Shown here piece by piece: positions 23,611 to 32,406 of a stretch of 64,000 nt of DNA (position 1 is its first letter; every line of letters starts with the position of its first letter). A program made the position numbers and the translations under genes. The stretch lies in NCBI RefSeq assembly GCF_010183535.1, contig NC_071333.1, positions 15,746,587 to 15,810,586 of the forward strand. The letters are read 5' to 3'. This DNA is from Caenorhabditis remanei. Its lineage: Eukaryota > Nematoda > Chromadorea > Rhabditida > Rhabditidae. The notes below the pieces were generated by a model, which was not told where the DNA came from, did no database searches, and saw only the letters and a list, made by a program, of their open reading frames with translations.

Positions 23611-23682
23611 GGACCTTTGCTGGTTTTCACCTCGGTTATATTTCAATTATGATTATCATCGGGTGAGCATCGGTGTAGGTCC
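23611..23682 (+). ncRNA. mir-35 family hairpin 12, type B, decayed
   Basis: The 5' arm has lost the ATTGG stem base (AGCTGGACC directly) and the 3p at 23656 reads UCAUCGGGUGAGCAUCGG, a change inside the seed. Pairing is weaker; processing is doubtful. Confidence 0.6.
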
Positions 23683-23702
23683 AATCCTGCTCCATTGCAC
23701 TT

Positions 23703-23794
23703 GACGACGGGAACCGTGCTGATGTTGACCTCGGTGATAGGACTGAACCGTTACAAGCTATCACCGGGTGAACATTGGTACTGGTCCCTTAGTC
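23703..23794 (+). ncRNA. mir-35 family hairpin 13, type C variant
   Basis: Arms GTGCTGATGTTGACC and GGTGAACATTGGTAC: a third paired version of the same stem positions. Mature 3p starts at 23761 (UCACCGGGUGAACAUUGG). Confidence 0.9.
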
Positions 23795-23857
23795 ATGATA
23801 TTGCGATAAGGATCTATATTCTCTGCTACCTATTCATATTCTCAACTCCTCGGTCGG

Positions 23858-23935
23858 ATCGGACCTACACTGGTTTTCGCTGCGGTGATACTTCGAGAAT
23901 GATTATCACCGGGTGAAAATCAGGGCAGGTCCGAT
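23858..23935 (+). ncRNA. mir-35 family hairpin 14, type A
   Basis: ATCGGACC/GGTCCGAT stem. Mature 3p starts at 23906 (UCACCGGGUGAAAAUCAG). Confidence 0.9.
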
Positions 23936-23980
23936 CCAACCAATTTACCAATCCCTTCCCCTCCCTCTATTCCCGGCTGG

Positions 23981-24055
23981 ATTGGACCTTTGCTGGTTTT
24001 CACCTCGGTTATACTTCAAGTATGATTAACACCGGGTGAATCGGTGCAGTCCAAT
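23981..24055 (+). ncRNA. mir-35 family hairpin 15, type B, decayed
   Basis: The 3' arm reads TTAACACCGGGTGAATCGG: the first mature base is changed from U to A and three bases are missing further on; the stem base has also lost one G (CAGTCCAAT). Confidence 0.6.
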
Positions 24056-24073
24056 TCTGCAACTTTACTCCCT

Positions 24074-24166
24074 GACGACGGGAACCGTGCTGGTTTCGAC
24101 TTCGGTAATAGTCAATATATAAGAAATACCTATCACCGGGTGGAAACTGGTGCGGGTCCCCGAGTC
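24074..24166 (+). ncRNA. mir-35 family hairpin 16, type C
   Basis: GACGACGGGAACC/GGGTCCCCGAGTC stem. Mature 3p starts at 24133 (UCACCGGGUGGAAACUGG). Confidence 0.9.
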
Positions 24167-24250
24167 AGTCTATTCTGAAGAAAACCTCGGACCTACACTA
24201 CTCACTGTTACCTACCAATATTCTCTATTCCCTCCACCCTCCTCGGTGGG

Positions 24251-24328
24251 ATCGGACCTACACTGGTTTTTGCTTCGGTGATATTTCAAGAATGATTATC
24301 ACCGGGTGAAAATCAGGGCAGGTCCGAT
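24251..24328 (+). ncRNA. mir-35 family hairpin 17, type A
   Basis: ATCGGACC/GGTCCGAT stem. Mature 3p starts at 24299 (UCACCGGGUGAAAAUCAG). Confidence 0.9.
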
Positions 24329-24364
24329 CTCGCCGATTCCCCTATTTCCCCTATTCCCTGCTGG

Positions 24365-24442
24365 CTTGGACCTTTGCTGGTTTTCGCCTCGGTTATATTT
24401 CTAGAAAGACTATCACCGGGTGAACATTGGTGCAGGTCCAAT
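24365..24442 (+). ncRNA. mir-35 family hairpin 18, type B
   Basis: CTTGGACC opposite GGTCCAAT with a slightly altered stem base. Mature 3p starts at 24413 (UCACCGGGUGAACAUUGG). Confidence 0.88.
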
Positions 24443-24460
24443 CCTCCTACTTTATTCCCT

Positions 24461-24547
24461 GACGACGGAAACCGTGCTGGTTTCGACCTCGGTAATAGAC
24501 CAGCAGAAAGCTATCACCGGTTGGAAACTGGTACGGGTCCCCGAGTC
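24461..24547 (+). ncRNA. mir-35 family hairpin 19, type C, seed-edge change
   Basis: GACGACGGAAACC/GGGTCCCCGAGTC stem. The 3p at 24514 reads UCACCGGUUGGAAACUGG, changing mature position 8 from G to U. Confidence 0.82.
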
Positions 24548-24630
24548 AGTCGATTCTGATAAGGACCTTTATTCACTACTACTTGTTCACTATATTCGCT
24601 TTCTAAGCTATTCCCCAGATTGGATCGGCA

Positions 24631-24704
24631 CCTCGGCAGCTTCTTCTCACCGGTGATATATCCCTCTAGTTGATTATCTCCAATTGATTATCAAACTGCC
24701 AAGG
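24631..24704 (+). ncRNA. Possible diverged hairpin 20 of the array
   Basis: CCTCGGCAG at 24631 can pair with CTGCCAAGG at 24696-24704. The 3' side begins GATTATCAAACTGCC, sharing GATTATCA with the family but with a different seed. Size and place fit a microRNA precursor; the middle of the stem is weak. Confidence 0.35.
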
Positions 24705-24731
24705 CCCGGCTCTCTCTCTGCTCTCTGTGAC

Positions 24732-24809
24732 GAGAGCCACGCCAATTCTTACCGCGGTAATAGAACTGCATAGTTTCTATCACCGGGTGAAAATTCGGCT
24801 CGGATCTCT
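24732..24809 (+). ncRNA. mir-36: mir-36-like hairpin closing the array
   Basis: 5' arm GAGAGCCACGCCAATTCTT pairs with AAAATTCGGCTCGGATCTC. The 3p at 24780 reads UCACCGGGUGAAAAUUCG, identical to C. elegans miR-36 over these 18 nt, and CGCCAAUU in the 5' arm also recalls the mir-36 precursor. It does not belong to the A/B/C types, so it is probably the ancestral, unamplified member. The symbol is by resemblance; orthology is not proved. Confidence 0.85.
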
Positions 24810-24829
24810 TAACAGACATTTTAAAACCC

Positions 24830-25931
24830 TTTTCAGGAGGGTGGTACTAAACAAATTAACGATGGTTGAACTACATATAGGTGACTAATGGGAAAGAGAA
24901 AGAAAACTTGGAAATGAATATCCGGAATGGAAACTATGATTTGCAGCTAAAACCATAAACAGTATTATTATTGTACAAGTCCGCGCTTCCTCTGGAATTG
25001 ATTCTGACGTTCTTTTCTAAAATTAAGGGTCCGTCGCTTACAAGTCTGAGAAGTTGTTTTTCTATTGTTATTCGACGGCAAGCATCAATCCCCCTTTTTC
25101 AAACGTTTGGCGTCATCGTCTGCCAAAATAATTCATATTCATTTATTGTGGTCTACTCCGACCCCTCACCCAACCATTAATTTTACGAGAAGCAACGGGC
25201 ATTGGTTTTCTAGGACCTTCTGTCTTAGACAGATGAAGGTGAGCCCTCTCCTCACAGCAAAATCTGCGCATAGGACAAGCGAGAGAGCATTGAGCGACGG
25301 GAGGTCATAGAGAAAATAAATTTTGGTCCGAAATATGAAACGTTGAAATATAGAGCGTGTCCTACATTTTTACATAAGCTAATGTGTTTTCTACCGGTTT
25401 ACCATTTGCTATATTGAAGAGCGAATTTGAACTTTTGGTGGTTTTTCCTGACTGTCAATGGTATGATCAACAAAATTGACTTAGATTCACACCTCTCAGT
25501 CTCCCACACCTCTACTAATCGCCCTCTATTGTTCTCATCAGCCGTTTTTTGGTCCGTTTGCAAATACGAGGAAGCAGATGGTAGGATAGGTAAGAGGGCC
25601 GTATGCCGAAAGGAAACTCCCCCTCAATACCCCTCTTACGACACAAAGACGATCTGCAGTAAGAGGGGGATACGGTATGATAGCACACACAGAGATCCAT
25701 AACTGGGTGCAATCTAGGAAGACGGGGGTTTGGAGAACAATGCATGTACAATACGTCATATAAGATAGAGAGATTCTTATCTACATTTTTCTCTCTCAAC
25801 CCAACGTGGTAGGTCTTATACTATGGACGGAGAATCAATATTTGGAGAGAATAGGTGCTAATACAAGAACTGTGTATTTGCGGTCTATGGAGAATCATAT
25901 AATTCAAGAGTCTGATTCCACCGTATCTCTG
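24830..25931. other. Gene-free stretch after the microRNA array
   Basis: No supported exon. A perfect 10-bp stem (CCCCTCTTAC/GTAAGAGGGG) at 25630-25668 sits inside two TAAGAGGG..GTAT phrases; it could be a small structured RNA or just a decayed repeat. Confidence 0.35.
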
Positions 25932-26408
25932 TCAGCAGAAATTTCGTGTTGGGTGTCTTCCACCTGAAAACGACTTCAGAAGTTTGAAAACATACTTTCT
26001 TGAATAATTGGCTTGGCACTTGGCAATAAAGACAATATTTCAACACTAAAAATATCGAAGTTGTTGGGATCCGGGTCTGTATAGCGTTCCGGGTTGGCTG
26101 GCAGAGGAATTACTAAATTCGTGACGGCAAATCTGGAAACATGGTTTTGTTAGATTTACAGTTTTTTAGGTGTTGAACGCTTCGACACCAAATCAATTTT
26201 GTTGAAGTTACAAAGACTCATATCGACAGTTCACACAACTTTGGATTCCGTTTTTCCTTCGATTCGCCGGGATGATGCGAGTGACAATTGGCTTATTGAC
26301 GTTAGCAAGTAACCTGTTTCAGCAAGATCAAAACAATATAAAATTACCAACACATTAATTCGTAGACAATTTTTTCATCATCATAGTGAGTCAACAGGCC
26401 TTCACTAT
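25932..26408 (-). CDS. Unrecognised partial gene, four 3' exons
   Basis: Four short blocks join in phase: 26408-26348, 26313-26212, 26132-25996, 25963-25932. They read from DSEGLLTHYDDEKIVYELM through NVNKPIVTRIIPANRRKNG and VTNLVIPLPANPERYTDPD to PSAKPIIQE, then a short tail ending NFC and a stop. Splice sites are consensus (TTTTTCAG, TTTCCAG, GTATGT), but the first intron would be only 34 bp, very short for Caenorhabditis. No start exon could be found between 26409 and 26800. It could be a decayed gene or one with a distant first exon. Product unknown; codon use and composition look coding. It is convergent with the microRNA array. Confidence 0.45.
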
Positions 26409-27280
26409 CTGAAAAATCTTGAATCCAATGTTTTCAGAAAAGGTTTCATACAGGGAAAAATGTTGCAATGGCGCCCCAATAACAATGAAAACCGGGGGTG
26501 TTTGAATAGTAGTTTTTATGGTGGTGGCGCCAAACGGGATTTTAAAACGTGTTTTGCATAATGCTGAGTTGAAAAAAAGCAAATAAAAACAGAAAATTTT
26601 GGAACAGCGATTTAATCGGTTTTCTGAAGAAAACAAAAAGAATTTTTAACAGCATTTTTTTGAAAAAGTTTTTTTGAAACCTCATATCTTGATTGTCGTG
26701 AAAGCTGGGCAACTTTTTCAGATCAACGAAATATTCTTCAAATATCTCTCAATATTTTGTCAATTAGGAACTTTTTGCTATCTCTACCCGGAACCAAGAT
26801 ATAGCGTTTTGAACTAACATCTCTGGGAACGCCGTGTTTTTTGGTCGGATGGTTATCAAAAAGACATATATTAGACTAAAAACTGAGTTTTCATTAGTTC
26901 CCCTATGGAATCATTTTGTTTAAACTTCATAAATTTTATAGAGAGTGCCCGGGGTTTGAAATTCAAACAATTTTTCAACTAAATTTTGAATGAAATTTTG
27001 AAATTTTTAGACGAATTTTTGACTATAGTTCAGAATTCAATCAAAAACTTGTTCATCAAGAAATTGGAATTTCTGAGGAAAAATTAAGAAAATTAATTTC
27101 GGTAAAAATAGGTACTATTTTTGAATCCAGGCCGACCGGCCAGGCCAAAATTTGACAAGTTTGATGGTTTTTTTCTCACATTGTTTATGCAGACGTGCAG
27201 AAAATGATCGAGATTTCTGTTTTGAATTTCATGAATATCGTTAGAATTTTCAACCACAAATTTCTGTCAAATTACGTCTT
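26409..27280. other. AT-rich intergenic stretch with a GC-rich repeat fragment
   Basis: 27125-27165 contains AGGCCGACCGGCCAGGCC next to TTTGACAAG, matching the ends of the GC-rich foldback family (see 2116-2319). Nothing else recognisable. Confidence 0.4.
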
Positions 27281-27800
27281 TTTTTGGGGGTATTTGAGTT
27301 TAGAACTCGGAAGAATAGAACTGCGACAAAATAAAACTGTGAAAATATAGAACTGACTAAAATAGAACCGAACAAAGTGGAACTACGAAAAAATGGAACT
27401 GCTACAAAATAGAACTGTTACAAAATAGAACTCTAGTTCGAATGGAGCGCGCTTGCATTTACTTGCAAAAATTCCATTTATTTTTGACTTTTCTTAAATA
27501 AATTCATTTTTTTCATCGAATAATTGTTCAAATTGAAAAAAAAAGTCGTTCTGATTCTTCTAAAAAGAAAAAATGCAAACGCGCTCCATTCGAACTAGAG
27601 TTCTATTTTGTAACAGTTCTATTTTGTAGCAGTTCCATTGTGTTCAGTTCTATTTTGTTGAGTTCTGTTTTGTAGCAGTTCTAACTTTCACTGTTCCACT
27701 TTGTAACAGTTCTATTTTTTCCTGTTCTATATTTTCACAGTTTTATTTTGTCGCAGTTCTATTCTTCCGAGTTCTAAACTCAAATACCCCCCTTTTTTTC
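27281..27800. mobile_element. Foldback element with reiterated arms
   Basis: Arms 27281-27460 and 27571-27800 are inverted copies with a 110-bp loop. The outer ends are GGGGGTATTTGAGTTTAGAA and its complement. Within each arm, TAGAACTG(T/C)(G/T)ACAAAA is repeated about every 16-17 bp, so the arms are themselves tandem arrays. No coding capacity; a non-autonomous foldback element. Confidence 0.8.
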
Positions 27801-29185
27801 ATATTTGGAGGTCAATCACTGGTAAATGTTTTTGAATTTGATATCTTAACAACTTTTCTACACTGCTATTTCTTGAATACTTTATTTTTGGAAGATACTT
27901 TAGTTTTTGAGTACGCGTTCCTTTTTTGAACGAGTCAGACATGATCTTCGGGATAAGAGTGTCTAACCTCTTGCAAACTTTCTTTTCTCCCGTAATTTTT
28001 TCTCGAGTTATCGAAGAGTTTTATTTATTTCTATTAGTTTGTCAGTATCTTCCCAATAACCATCCAGTTCTTTTTTTCGAATAGAGTCTAAAGGTCACTT
28101 TCCACCTGTTCCTTTCTTCTGTTCTCATGACATCAGGTGTACGTCGAACAGCCGCTCAACGCAACCCTTACGATGAGCAATCGGGGTACTTGGCGGGGTC
28201 ATAAAAATATACAGTAATCCTCTGGGGGATACGGTAATTGCGCAATATTGAACAGGCTACTCAGGTCTTGTCTTCCAGATAAAATTTATGACACCACTTG
28301 GCATTTCTAGAGAGCTATCTGAATGACTTAAAAATATTTTATGTGTATGCCATTTTTCTGTGCCTCTTCATCTAAATTTCCATTCCAAATGTTCCATTCC
28401 GTCTTCCATTAGATACAAAAACGTCCGTTTCTGAAAAAAGTGGTCGTCGACAAGATGAGAACGTAGATTTGTCTCAAAGCAAGAGCACAATGCACGATGA
28501 CGAAGAGAAAAGAGAAGCAGATGAAGAGAAAGAAGAGAGAAGGGCAACTCGCAGCACACATTGCAATTTCGGAAAAACAACGTATACTTTTCTATTCATC
28601 TGCTGGCTGCTGCCAGAATGTTTATATTACTCTCCTGTTTATTCCAAACGATTTCTCTGTTTATTCCGACGTTTCATTCTGATGAGACGTCATAATGCTG
28701 ATATTCTTTCGTACAAGCAATTAGAGCGGTGCTACTATCAGCTTCGGTTATATACATTCCCACAACATATAACCAGGCTCATAGTAGTTCTGATCTTTTT
28801 TGCTGACATTCACCATTATTTTCCAAAGGTAGAAATCCCACCCAGTCTGAAATGTGACAATCGAAAGAACAGATCTAAAACATGTAAAACAGTGTAAAGT
28901 TACATTTTTTATTACACCTTTTCGTTGAGTGTTAGTCGGCGGGAGTTCCGAAAAATGACATCATTATAAGCAAATCAGATTTAATAAAATTTATTTAATT
29001 GGGCAGAAGAAAACCCCCATGTTCCACAGACTTTCTACGTAAACCCCAAAGTAGACAATTTTTCAAACAATTTTCATATGGAATAAACTTCGAGAGAAAA
29101 CAAAATTATAGGAAAGTCAGAATAGTTAAACCACTCATTTATCGGCACCACTAGAACTTTGATCACATAACTCTCGAAACTGGCA
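27801..29185. other. Intergenic stretch, no gene supported
   Basis: A short codon-like open stretch at 28127-28203 (starting MTSGVRRTAAQRNPYDEQSG) is noted in the findings but has no partner exon. The 142-codon open frame at 28469-28897 has hydrophobic/aromatic composition typical of chance AT-rich frames. Confidence 0.3.
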
Positions 29186-30576
29186 TTACCGCATACTGGT
29201 AGTCACGGGATGCGAGAATTCTCTCATAACCTTCACTTTAGACACCGCCGAATGAGATTGGGCATCAAAATGAATGAAATTAGTGAGCTTTCTCGGCAAC
29301 AACTTTTCCACATGTTTCATGAGTTCCCGATGTCGGATAGTGTGAATGAAGAATGAGACAATTTTCTGAGAGATGGAGAATGAGAGATTAGTGGGTTGTT
29401 GTAAAGTACATACCTTGAGAAGAATGAACATAAAATAGAAACTGGCATCCATCCCGCCAAATATTCCAAAGTACCACCATACTTCTGGTACCAAGACTAA
29501 AAAGAAGGAAGCTAGAGTGATGTATGCTAGAAATCCGAAATCTTATATTTGAAAAAATTTGTGGCGTAAACCTACCAACTGTTTTTGTCAAATGTCTCAT
29601 TCCCTTACTAAGAACAGCATTCGAGTTTCCATATCTCTGAAACTTCTGAAAATTGGTTGGCTGACATTACAAGTACTCCGACGGGACAAAAGCTCTTACC
29701 AGTTTCATGCGAATATAAATGAAGAAATAGATGAGAGTCGGGATAAAAACACATAACATTCTTTGGAACGATAAGTAGATACGGTATTGAGGAAGTACGA
29801 CCTTGAAATTTATTAGTGTTGATTTTTGGTTAAAATGGTTATAACAAATGAAATCTACCAGGAAGTTGAAGCAAATCTCATCAACAAATTTTGGAGGCAG
29901 AAATGTCAAAGCCAACAGGTGGGCACTGTAACCAATCAATGATGCAGCAATTGGTGCTGAAAAATTTCTGTCTCAATTATGATCTCACTTTATAGATAAA
30001 TACCTGAGATTAGAATTACAGTATACCCTGGTCCACATTTGTTGTATCTAACAGGGAATAAGACGGCAAAAAGTCTGTCAAGGGCGATTGCGAGACTGAA
30101 GAAGTTATCCATCTGAAAAAGAATAGCCTGAATCTCAAAATTTGAAAATTTCTAACCTGAATACATATCTGATAGGATGCTATAATAACTTGCCGGTTGC
30201 AGGCAGCTTGACTGATATAGAAAACCTCTGAAATCTATTTTAAGTGGAATTTTCTTAAAAACGATTGGCTCACCATTGAACCAAACAAGAAAACGATAAA
30301 TTCCCATAGCTAAGAACTGTCCGCCACAGATTGTGTCACTCAGTGATAACGCAATTATAACAATGAGCTCTTTTTGGTTTCTACTGGTTGTTTTCAACAG
30401 ATACAATGCCAGCGGAATGTTCATAAACAATGTTGTGGCTCCTGAAACTAATAAGCTACTATTAGTAATTATCATCACCAAATTATCTTACCAAAGATCA
30501 CATAGATATATGTGATAACAAATAGATCTTCATTCCGCACATAACCTGCAGGAGGCAATTGCTGGTCTTCGTTCAT
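29186..30576 (-). CDS. Serpentine chemoreceptor-like 7TM GPCR, 8 exons, 350 aa
   Basis: Exons 30576-30492, 30441-30274, 30227-30157, 30112-30004, 29956-29700, 29645-29576, 29526-29414, 29365-29186, 1053 nt. Hydrophobic segments are spaced as a seven-helix receptor: TM1 around LFVITYIYVIFGATTLFMNI, TM2 LIVIIALSLSDTICGGQFLA, TM3 IASYQICIQMDNFFSLAIAL followed by the DRLFAVLFPVRY motif (nematode form of DRY plus the loop), TM4 VILISAPIAASLIG, TM5 in exon 5 (FQRMLCVFIPTLIYFFIYI), TM6 AYITLASFFLVLVPEVWW, TM7 MDASFYFMFILLK. The basic C-tail is 60 aa. The DRLFAVLFP motif suggests the Srsx/Srbc side of the nematode chemoreceptors; the class is not certain. All frames are open, so it appears functional, probably acting in sensory neuron membranes. 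An in-frame small intron may exist inside exon 5. Confidence 0.8.
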
Positions 30577-31672
30577 TGTCAACCTAGAAAATGAATGCTT
30601 GATGAAATTTACCAACTTATAGGAGCAAAGCAGTTCAAGCAGAGTGAATGAGTTCTGGGAGAATTGTCTAGTTTAATAACCACTCAGATTATGTGTATTC
30701 TGATTTTTGTTATCAAGTTATAAAATTCATTAGATATCAAGCAATCAATCCAAATACTAAGAAGAAAAAATAATGACGTAAAGCGAAAACAATTGAGAAA
30801 AGGAATTCTGGAGAAAGGAACTTTTCGAACTCGCACACCTTCATGTGAATCAAAAATGGGGGAAGTCGATGTCCAGAAAGTTATGACAAAAATCATATCT
30901 AATATATTTCATCCATTTAACCTATAACTTGCACCAAGTAACAACACAAAATGTCTGGACACGTGCTCTCAGACGTATTTTGTCTAAAATGGATTATTTT
31001 TAATGTTACAATCAGTTCAAGAGCGAGAGCAGAGGTAAGAGCAACATGATTGACGTAAAGTAAATTAACATTTTATTAGTCACTCTTTTTCTCCAATATT
31101 CGGTGATCATTTGGAGCAGATTTGTTGCAAAAACTCTTACATCATGTCAAAATGGTCTGGGGGCGTCTTGTCAGTTTCTGTCAGGACGGACAAACTAATC
31201 AGTTATGCAACCTTCACTTTCTGTTGTGGTTCAATTGCTATGTCTGGAACTTTTGCATTTCCGTGTTTTGTTGGGTAGCGAAAAACTGATTGGTCAGAAA
31301 AGCAGAACATACAAACAACTATAGAGAAAGAATCCGAGTCATACAGATTTTATCAATTATGCAAAAGTCGAAGAATTATGTGAGCCGAAGCTACTGGTGT
31401 GATCATATGAAAGTTTTCCTCAGAGGGAAAAGTAAGATCACAAAGTGCACCGTTTTTGCTAAGAAACGGAGTACAGAAACGGAGTTCATCTTGAGTCGGG
31501 ATCCTTCCCTAGGCAAAAGAATAACGATAAATCAATTGATTTCAATTTAACGGGAAATAGTTTCCCGAGCTGCGACCATCCAGAAAATTTATGTACAGCA
31601 AAAAAGGTACAAACAAGCTTCCCGTTCAATTACAAAATCTAACTGACTAACGCTATCTTCATTGTCGTGACA
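30577..31672. other. Intergenic stretch upstream of the receptor
   Basis: No supported exons or inverted repeats. It probably includes the receptor promoter. Confidence 0.3.
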
Positions 31673-31893
31673 TACCAAAAAAACCTGCAATAGAGGCGCG
31701 CCTTATTTGGAGCATCCTATCACGGCTGTCGTCAAAAATAGATAAGTTTCTTCAACTGAAGAAATATTATGTGAATATTAAGCTATGTTTTTACAGTTAA
31801 AAACTTTTTGATATTTCTTTTGCGAACCGAGATATAGCGCTGCGACTGGACACCGCTAGGTGTGCCCCTATTACAAGTTTTACGGTATTCTCC
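31673..31893. mobile_element. MITE with ends related to ACCGTAAAACTTGTAATAGG
   Basis: Left part ACCTGCAATAGAGGCGCGCC and right part CCCCTATTACAAGTTTTACG are inverted relatives, separated by about 170 bp. Related ends occur in the intron at 36883-37154. Confidence 0.6.
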
Positions 31894-32406
31894 AAGCTTA
31901 GAACACCGTAAAATTCAATCAAACCTAAGGCACACATTTTACTCATTTCTATATACACATTTTACTCATTTCCAGTATAGCAAAACGGTCTAACAGTAAG
32001 AACAATTGAAAGAAAGCTTACTTTCTTTGAAAATGGAATAGCCTTCAATCTGTTCGGCGCACTGTTTGAAGCATCCATCTTTTCTCATTGACCAAAATCG
32101 TTCGTCTTTTCTGATTCGACTACTGTCAAAATCTATCAATACAAAAACCGAAGAAGTAGTGGAAGAACACGAGTGCCGTCCTCAATAGGCGATGAAATGC
32201 CAGGAAAATGGAACATTCTTTTTGCAGCTGTTAGTTAGCTCTCCTGTAGAATATCTGTCTCTTTTTGTGCTACTACACTGGCAGAAACTTCATAGAAAGC
32301 ATGGCACCAACAACAGCTGGGTTTCAACTTATTTTTGTTGTGTTCATTCATAGGCGACGATGTGATGAAATAGACTGAAGAACAAGTACTCGCAAACAAT
32401 ACTAAT

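Larger units (their letters stand above)
22204..24809 (+). ncRNA. mir-35: Expanded mir-35 family microRNA cluster, at least 20 hairpins
   Basis: A tandem series of imperfect fold-backs of 72-104 nt, each with a 3' arm beginning TATCACCGGGTG. The mir-35 family of Caenorhabditis has mature 3' strands starting UCACCGGGU and passenger strands containing GCUGGUUU; both are present here. Mir-35 family microRNAs are embryonic and collectively essential in C. elegans, where seven (mir-35 to mir-41) sit in one cluster and mir-42 in another. Three hairpin types alternate: A (arms ATCGG[A/C]CC...GG[T/G]CCGAT), B (ATTGGACC...GGTCCAAT) and C (GACGACGGGAACC...GGTCCCCGAGTC). The order is A A B C, then A B C five times, then one diverged and one mir-36-like hairpin. 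All are on the same strand with 17-95 bp spacers, so one primary transcript is likely. Members are listed separately. Confidence 0.93.

Noticed and set aside
22348..24656. Long chains of open frames across the microRNA array
   Set aside because: They repeat because the DNA repeats; hairpin structure and compensatory changes, not codons, are conserved, and frames change between units.
22204..24809. The array as a CRISPR locus or plain satellite
   Set aside because: Units are imperfect hairpins of microRNA size with a known microRNA seed, in a eukaryotic genome; repeats and spacers do not alternate as in CRISPR.
28469..28897. 142-codon open frame, plus strand
   Set aside because: Aromatic/basic composition, no start context, no splice partners; typical chance frame in AT-rich DNA.
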